Assembly: GCA_022704725.1 (NCBI GenBank)
Contig: JAKJFV010000043.1
Span: forward strand, 1-9,262
Origin: Spirochaetota bacterium
Lineage (GTDB): Bacteria; Spirochaetota; Spirochaetia; Treponematales; Treponemataceae
DNA: 9,262 nucleotides
Direction: 5' to 3'
Each line of letters opens with the position of its first letter. Position 1 is the stretch's first letter. The position numbers and the translations under genes were made by a program. Below are positions 4,725 through 9,262 of the stretch, piece by piece. The notes beneath the pieces are model-generated. The model saw only the letters and a list, made by a program, of their open reading frames with translations, did not search any database and was not told where the DNA came from.

Positions 4725-5977
4725 CTATTATTGCTAACATCCCCTGTGAAATTATTGTAATCAATTATTTCCTGTTCTATTCCGATTCCGGTTTGTTCAA
4801 TGAGTTCTATAAGATTCTGCATATCAGAAATTGAACGGATGGAAGGTTTGATGAGTTTTGTTCTGCTGATAATTTGCTGATTAAGCTTGCGTCCGTACTG
4901 CTCATAGAATCTGAAAATATGTGTATTCATAAAAACAGGAGTAATTTTCCCATCAAGTTCTTCATATAAATTTTGAAAAATGAGAATCCCGTCAGGATCG
5001 AGGTCTCCTGCATGGTAGAGTGAAAAACCTGATTGGTAAAATGTTTTTAAAACTGATAATACCGCTTTGTTTGCGTAGCCTCCTGTATAGAGGAGTACAT
5101 CGAAGGATTTGAAAAAAGTACTTACAAAAGCTGCTGAGAGTGCATAAAACGTTTCTTTATTTTCTATACATAACACGCGTTTTCTTTGTTTTTGAGAGGA
5201 TGTATCAGTATGTAATTCTATGTTTTGAGTTTTTTTAACGGCAGTATACGCAAGGCTGATAGTTGAAGCGGGCGTACATGTTATGCTAAAGGAGCCTGCC
5301 CCTGTAATACGGAGAGATCCTGTTATGAGGACTTCCGGAAAATTCCTGTCTAAGAGGGATAGACCGTCAATTATTACTCCTTCTTTTTCTGCTCTTTTAA
5401 AAAGAAATGAGGTTTTATTAAGAAGGCCTTCGATTTTCTTTGAATCATTAAAAATCTTGATCGATAAAGAGCGCGGCGTACATGTAAGTTCATTATTTGA
5501 AATGTGTGAAGGAAGATGTACAAAAAGCTCATAAAGATTTTCTATAATATCTGCATTAATTCCTTTTGAAAAATCTTCATTAGTAAGTGTTTTTTCCAGC
5601 CAGGTAAAAAAATCTGAAGATGGATTATTTTTTTTTCTAAGAATTTCTGCTTTTTCTTTTGCATTAGTCCCGGTCTCTTTACATCCTTCAATAGGAAAAA
5701 CTTCATTGAGTAATTTATACACCTGTTCCGGGTGTGTAACAATAATAGTTTTAAGTTTTTCCCCCTGTTTAAACTTTTCCCAAATAAGGGAGACAATATT
5801 CTGCTTTTCAAGTAATTCAGCAGCCTCTAAAAAGGACTCAAGGTCATCGGGATTTTTTTCGCCGACATCAGGAAAAACTTTACGTATGTTCAGCCGAAGT
5901 TCTTTACCGCCTTGTGCTGCTGCAGAGGACGGGAATCTCTTTAGTATTTCGCTGCAAATAAAGACTATTCCGTCCAT
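4679..5977 (-). CDS. jetD: Wadjet nuclease subunit JetD (Toprim)
   Basis: This 432-residue protein is the nuclease subunit of a Wadjet anti-plasmid system. The C-terminal half is the Toprim-like domain (DUF2220/JetD): VLCIENKETF (268-277) carries the conserved glutamate E272, LLYTGGYANKA (295-305) the glycine-rich turn, and HAGDLDPDG (322-330) the metal-binding D325 and D327. These are the residues expected to cut DNA stalled by the JetABC motor. The N-terminal 200 residues are helical and arm-like, and I do not recognise the DUF3322 domain typical of type I JetD, so another Wadjet subtype is possible. The ATG overlaps the jetC stop by one base (TAATG), with AAGGA at 5989-5993 in support. The last 15 or so residues (from about 418) are encoded by intergenic repeat DNA, and an A repeat supplies the TGA stop. 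Confidence 0.88.
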   Translation of the reverse strand: MDGIVFICSEILKRFPSSAAAQGGKELRLNIRKVFPDVGEKNPDDLESFLEAAELLEKQNIVSLIWEKFKQGEKLKTIIVTHPEQVYKLLNEVFPIEGCKETGTNAKEKAEILRKKNNPSSDFFTWLEKTLTNEDFSKGINADIIENLYELFVHLPSHISNNELTCTPRSLSIKIFNDSKKIEGLLNKTSFLFKRAEKEGVIIDGLSLLDRNFPEVLITGSLRITGAGSFSITCTPASTISLAYTAVKKTQNIELHTDTSSQKQRKRVLCIENKETFYALSAAFVSTFFKSFDVLLYTGGYANKAVLSVLKTFYQSGFSLYHAGDLDPDGILIFQNLYEELDGKITPVFMNTHIFRFYEQYGRKLNQQIISRTKLIKPSIRSISDMQNLIELIEQTGIGIEQEIIDYNNFTGDVSNNRTTEYTEMKDTGIRR

Positions 5978-8900
5978 TATCCGATAATTCCTTGTGTGTG
6001 TTCTCTCACCCTGGCGGTGTATCCTTTTTTTATTACAGTAAGGATTCTATCCATTGATGGCGCAATTGTCTCTAGTTTTTCTGTCGGTACTGCAACAATG
6101 AGCTGTATGTTCATTGTCGCATAAAACTCAAGAATCCTCCGTATACGCTCGTCGTCAAGTTTGTCAAAGGCCTCATCGAACATGACAAGCCGTATGGTGC
6201 TTTCCGGTTTATCCATAAAAAACCTGTAAAAGCTTGCCGCAATTGCTATGTAGTACGGAGTTTGTGCTTCCCCTCCCGATTTTTCTCTAATTACCTTTGA
6301 CAGACTTAATTCAACAGGTTTCCCGCTTTTAGGATCCAAAGAAGATGTGTTTTTAATTTTTATATCATAAGTAAAATATGTCCGGTAGTCGCAGATGCTT
6401 CTCATTTGTTCAGAGTCAAGATCTGCATGCAGAATTGCGTCGAATAAATCTTCTGCCGCTTTTTTTTCATCAGGATTAATAAACTGTTCAAAGAGGCTGT
6501 CTTCAAAAGCTGTAATTTCTGCAGCCTTTTGCAGAATGCTTATTTGCCCCTTTCTGTCGGACCGTTCTTCAAGTGTAAAACTGTATTGATCGCTGCCGAA
6601 TGTTAGGCTGCTCAATGTTTTATTAATTTCTTTAAAACTGATACGCGCTTCTTCAATATATTCATTAAGTTTTGCTATAAAGTGATCTTTGAATTCTCTT
6701 TCTGCATCCATGCGTGCCTGTGCAATTTTTTCGTGGTATAAGGGGAGTTCAGATTTTTCGAGTTTGTCGAGCATGGCTCTTAGATTATCTTCTTCTTCGA
6801 TGCGGGAAGGAATAATGCTCGAAAAATCTCTATTGAACATGCTAAGATGCAGTGCGAAAGATTCATAGGCATTTTCTTTTTTAGTTTCATTAGTTTTTCT
6901 CTGTCTTTCATACGATGCAAGTATTTCTGAGGGGTTAGCATTCGAAAGTTTTTGTTCAGCATATTCTACGCACCTCGGTATTACGTGTTCATGCAGTGCT
7001 TCAAACTCATTAATGCTTTGAACAATACTTGTAAGTTTTTCCTCATGAAAACCAAGTTTTTGAATAAGGTCTTCCAAGAGGCCTTCTTTTTGACCAATGC
7101 TTCTGGAAATCTGTTGTACTGCTGTATCGGTTTCCCTTATGTTTTTTTTGAGCTGATTTGCCTTTTCCTGCAGATCCAAAAATTCGTTTGTATCAATATC
7201 GAGAAGTTCCTTTTCTGCTTCCTGTAATTCACGGTACAGCGCAACAGACTCCTCTAAAAAAGAAGCCAAAGGACGGGCATCGTGAAGTGATGAATAAATG
7301 CGGTATAAGATGTCTTTAGCATTTGTGTGTTTTTCGTACACGGTATTAATTTCATCTATTTCCTTAGATAACTGCTCCTTTAAAATAATCAATTCCTGCT
7401 TCCGCTTTTCAAGGCTTTTTCTTCCGAGCCAGTGTGTTTTATATACCTCTTCCTTTATTTTAGATGCGGTAAAATTTGTATAGCTCATGCAGTCTTTGGT
7501 TATTGCCTTGCGGTAATTTTTTAAAGAGGAAATATCGGCAGTCATCACATCGCCCAAAATATAATCAGTATACGTCTTTGCATAGGGGGAGTCGGTGCTT
7601 ATAAGGGACGCAAGGCTTCCCTCTTTTGCTGTTGTGCCGGTAAATCCCTCAGAAAGTTTTTGCTTCATTTTATAAATATTGGGAAGAGGAACTCCGCTTA
7701 CTCCGCGGCCGAGTGAATTGTAGATTTCAAGAGATTTTTGAAAACTTTGGGGTTCGGTAATAACTGCAAATCGTAATGTATTAAGGTAGCCTTCTAGAGC
7801 ATTTGTCCATTCTTCATTTGTACATTCTACAAGGTCTGATAATATCCAAGCTTGTACGCCCTTTGCCGTAAGCTCCTCTAAAAGGCGCTGTGCAGTTTCA
7901 GGATACCGTCTTATTCCTTTTTGTAGATCAATAAGTTCTTCGCTTATTTCTTTTCTCTCATTCATTTTTTCATCAAGTGTACGCTTAAGATCAGACATGT
8001 TCTGCATAACTTGAGAACGTACAGCTTCTATATCTTCTATTGTTTTATCAATATTTTTTTCATCGATTTCAAACGCACAATCTGAAAGTGTATCATGCAG
8101 TACATGCGATAAAGTTGTACATTGTGCAATACAAAGTTTGTAAGCCTCGCTGCCTTTTTTTGCAGCATCATATTTTTCACGAATATGTGCAATTTTATTT
8201 TGAACCGAATTAAACAACATATACTTATCATTTTTAGAAAGAGATGAAAGAGTGTTTTCATAATCAAGTTCTGCAGTTTTTTTACTGCTTAGTAATCTTT
8301 CTAATTCCAGCCGGTTATGAGCAAGGTCTTTTTCGGTTATCTTTCTTTTTTCTGTATCCTGTTTCTGTGCTTCCTGGGCCAGAGCCTTTTCTGCACAAAG
8401 ATTGAGGTAGGCAAGAAGTATAAGGCGGAGTTCAAAGCTGTGGTAGTCTTCTATGTCCCGAAGAATTTTTGTTAGAAGGTCAATCCTCTTTTTTGCCGCA
8501 ATTGCTGCTTCCTCTGCATCTTTATAGCTTTGTAAATTTGCCTTCATGGTGGAGACATCCAGACTCCTTTCTTCGAGTATATAGTCGCATACAAAATTAT
8601 TAACAGAAAGAAGCGGGGAAAAACTAACCGATCGGGTTAAGGCTTCGAGATAGGGATTGTACTCGCTCATTCTTCGGAATACGCCTAAATACCCGGTGAG
8701 CTGCCGGGTATATTCTTTTTTAGTTTCATAAAAATCTGATATGAGGCCTTCCTGCGCATTTTTAAACTGTCTGTAATTGAGAAAACCTTTTGTATCTGAA
8801 TAGACTGTAATAGAATCAGTTAAGCAGCCGCGGGCAATCCAGAAGTGTTCGAGCGTTTTTAAATCGGTAAATGACTCAATAAAAATACCGGAGGTAAAAC

Positions 8901-9207
8901 CTTCTGCCTCATCTGCAAAAAAGAGCATTATATGAGTGATGGTGTTGCCTCTCACGTATTCAGTTGTATCGCTTCCTAGTTTACATCTGGTGTAGCTGAT
9001 AAGATCCCGTCCTCCCCGTTTATCTCCTGCTGCAGAATTAAATTTTGCTTTACGCAAATTAGGAGAAAGGGCGTATTGAATAGCATCTATAAGCGTAGAT
9101 TTTCCCGAAGCATTGTCGCCTACGAGGAGAGTCTTTTCATCTATATGAATGGTTTCGTCAATAAAATTATGCCAGTTAATAAGCCGTATTTTTTTTAAAC
9201 TAATCAT
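5977..9207 (-). CDS. jetC: Wadjet SMC-like ATPase JetC
   Basis: This 1076-residue SMC/MukB-like ATPase is the motor subunit of Wadjet. With the kleisin JetA and KITE protein JetB it is known to extrude DNA loops and hand small circles to JetD for cleavage. The N-terminal head has the Walker A motif GDNASGKST (30-38). Coiled coil runs from about 225 to 445, a globular hinge-like insert spans about 449-605, and coiled coil returns to about 880. The C-terminal head has the ABC signature SGGEAQTP (977-984) and the Walker B segment RLVMFDEAFD (1006-1015) with catalytic E1012. All ATPase motifs are intact. The start at 9207 gives the usual short lead into LKKIRLINWHNF. The open frame continues upstream to 9261, but that DNA encodes the end of jetB. 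The start overlaps the jetB stop by 8 bases, with AGGG (9217-9220) nine bases upstream. Confidence 0.92.
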   Translation of the reverse strand: MISLKKIRLINWHNFIDETIHIDEKTLLVGDNASGKSTLIDAIQYALSPNLRKAKFNSAAGDKRGGRDLISYTRCKLGSDTTEYVRGNTITHIMLFFADEAEGFTSGIFIESFTDLKTLEHFWIARGCLTDSITVYSDTKGFLNYRQFKNAQEGLISDFYETKKEYTRQLTGYLGVFRRMSEYNPYLEALTRSVSFSPLLSVNNFVCDYILEERSLDVSTMKANLQSYKDAEEAAIAAKKRIDLLTKILRDIEDYHSFELRLILLAYLNLCAEKALAQEAQKQDTEKRKITEKDLAHNRLELERLLSSKKTAELDYENTLSSLSKNDKYMLFNSVQNKIAHIREKYDAAKKGSEAYKLCIAQCTTLSHVLHDTLSDCAFEIDEKNIDKTIEDIEAVRSQVMQNMSDLKRTLDEKMNERKEISEELIDLQKGIRRYPETAQRLLEELTAKGVQAWILSDLVECTNEEWTNALEGYLNTLRFAVITEPQSFQKSLEIYNSLGRGVSGVPLPNIYKMKQKLSEGFTGTTAKEGSLASLISTDSPYAKTYTDYILGDVMTADISSLKNYRKAITKDCMSYTNFTASKIKEEVYKTHWLGRKSLEKRKQELIILKEQLSKEIDEINTVYEKHTNAKDILYRIYSSLHDARPLASFLEESVALYRELQEAEKELLDIDTNEFLDLQEKANQLKKNIRETDTAVQQISRSIGQKEGLLEDLIQKLGFHEEKLTSIVQSINEFEALHEHVIPRCVEYAEQKLSNANPSEILASYERQRKTNETKKENAYESFALHLSMFNRDFSSIIPSRIEEEDNLRAMLDKLEKSELPLYHEKIAQARMDAEREFKDHFIAKLNEYIEEARISFKEINKTLSSLTFGSDQYSFTLEERSDRKGQISILQKAAEITAFEDSLFEQFINPDEKKAAEDLFDAILHADLDSEQMRSICDYRTYFTYDIKIKNTSSLDPKSGKPVELSLSKVIREKSGGEAQTPYYIAIAASFYRFFMDKPESTIRLVMFDEAFDKLDDERIRRILEFYATMNIQLIVAVPTEKLETIAPSMDRILTVIKKGYTARVREHTQGIIG

Positions 9208-9262
9208 CAGATTTAGCCCTGCCTTTTTTTGCTTCTGCTTCAATGCCGCCAAGCACTTCATC
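9200..9262 (-). CDS. jetB: C-terminal end of Wadjet subunit JetB (partial)
   Basis: From the right edge a minus-strand frame reads DEVLGGIEAEAKKGRAKSDD and stops at TAG (9200-9202), overlapping the jetC ATG by 8 bases. Twenty residues are too few for a family match. The identification as JetB, the MukE-like KITE subunit, rests on the fixed Wadjet order jetA-jetB-jetC-jetD and on the tight overlap. The charged tail is plausible for this subunit. Confidence 0.65.
   Translation of the reverse strand, partial: DEVLGGIEAEAKKGRAKSDD

Noticed and set aside
4577..4834. Plus-strand 85-codon open frame
   Set aside because: It runs antisense through the end of jetD and through the hairpin array, and has no plausible ribosome-binding site.
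9208..9261. Eighteen-residue extension of JetC upstream of MISLKK
   Set aside because: The same DNA encodes the end of jetB in another frame, and the SMC head normally starts a few residues before the LKKI strand.

Overview
The window looks like an accessory, defence-rich stretch of an AT-rich bacterial chromosome. The moderate AT content, the gene content and the many intergenic repeats would fit a host-associated spirochaete of the Treponema type. This is inference only, because no rRNA or housekeeping marker is present.

Layout, left to right. (1) A DUF763 protein on the plus strand (276-1469), probably expressed as a leaderless mRNA. (2) A repeat-filled spacer (1470-2002) with a large imperfect inverted repeat. 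(3) A YefM/Phd antitoxin and RelE/ParE toxin pair on the minus strand (2003-2574), with a near-consensus promoter and two TGTACA operator boxes. (4) A second repeat-filled spacer (2641-3043). (5) A DUF4160-DUF2442 pair on the minus strand (3044-3602), an arrangement resembling a toxin-antitoxin operon. (6) A long gene-free region (3654-4678) with more repeats, an orphan 20-bp palindrome and a run of tandem hairpins. (7) The distal part of a Wadjet (Jet/Ept/MksBEFG-type) plasmid-defence operon on the minus strand: the last 20 codons of jetB (window edge), all of jetC, and jetD. jetA and the rest of jetB should lie just beyond position 9262.

The Wadjet genes are tightly coupled: jetB/jetC overlap by 8 nt and jetC/jetD by 1 nt (TAATG). 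In known systems JetABC is an SMC-like motor that extrudes DNA loops and JetD is a Toprim nuclease that cuts small circular DNA. All visible catalytic motifs are intact here.

The least explained component is the repeat system. Every intergenic space holds copies of a few short-period repeats: A, core ATCCGCAGATGACGCAGATG; B, core ACCACAGA..ACACGGAT; C, AACCGCGAATAGACGCGAAT; and D, CGCAAAG..GC.AAGAGG. Many B and A copies carry a small perfect stem-loop whose stem differs between copies while staying paired. On the strand complementary to the A/B consensus the loop is nearly always GNA or GNNA closed by C-G, the class known for unusually stable single-stranded DNA mini-hairpins. Long direct copies of these repeats bracket the DUF4160-DUF2442 cassette, and one copy has supplied the last codons and stop of jetD.
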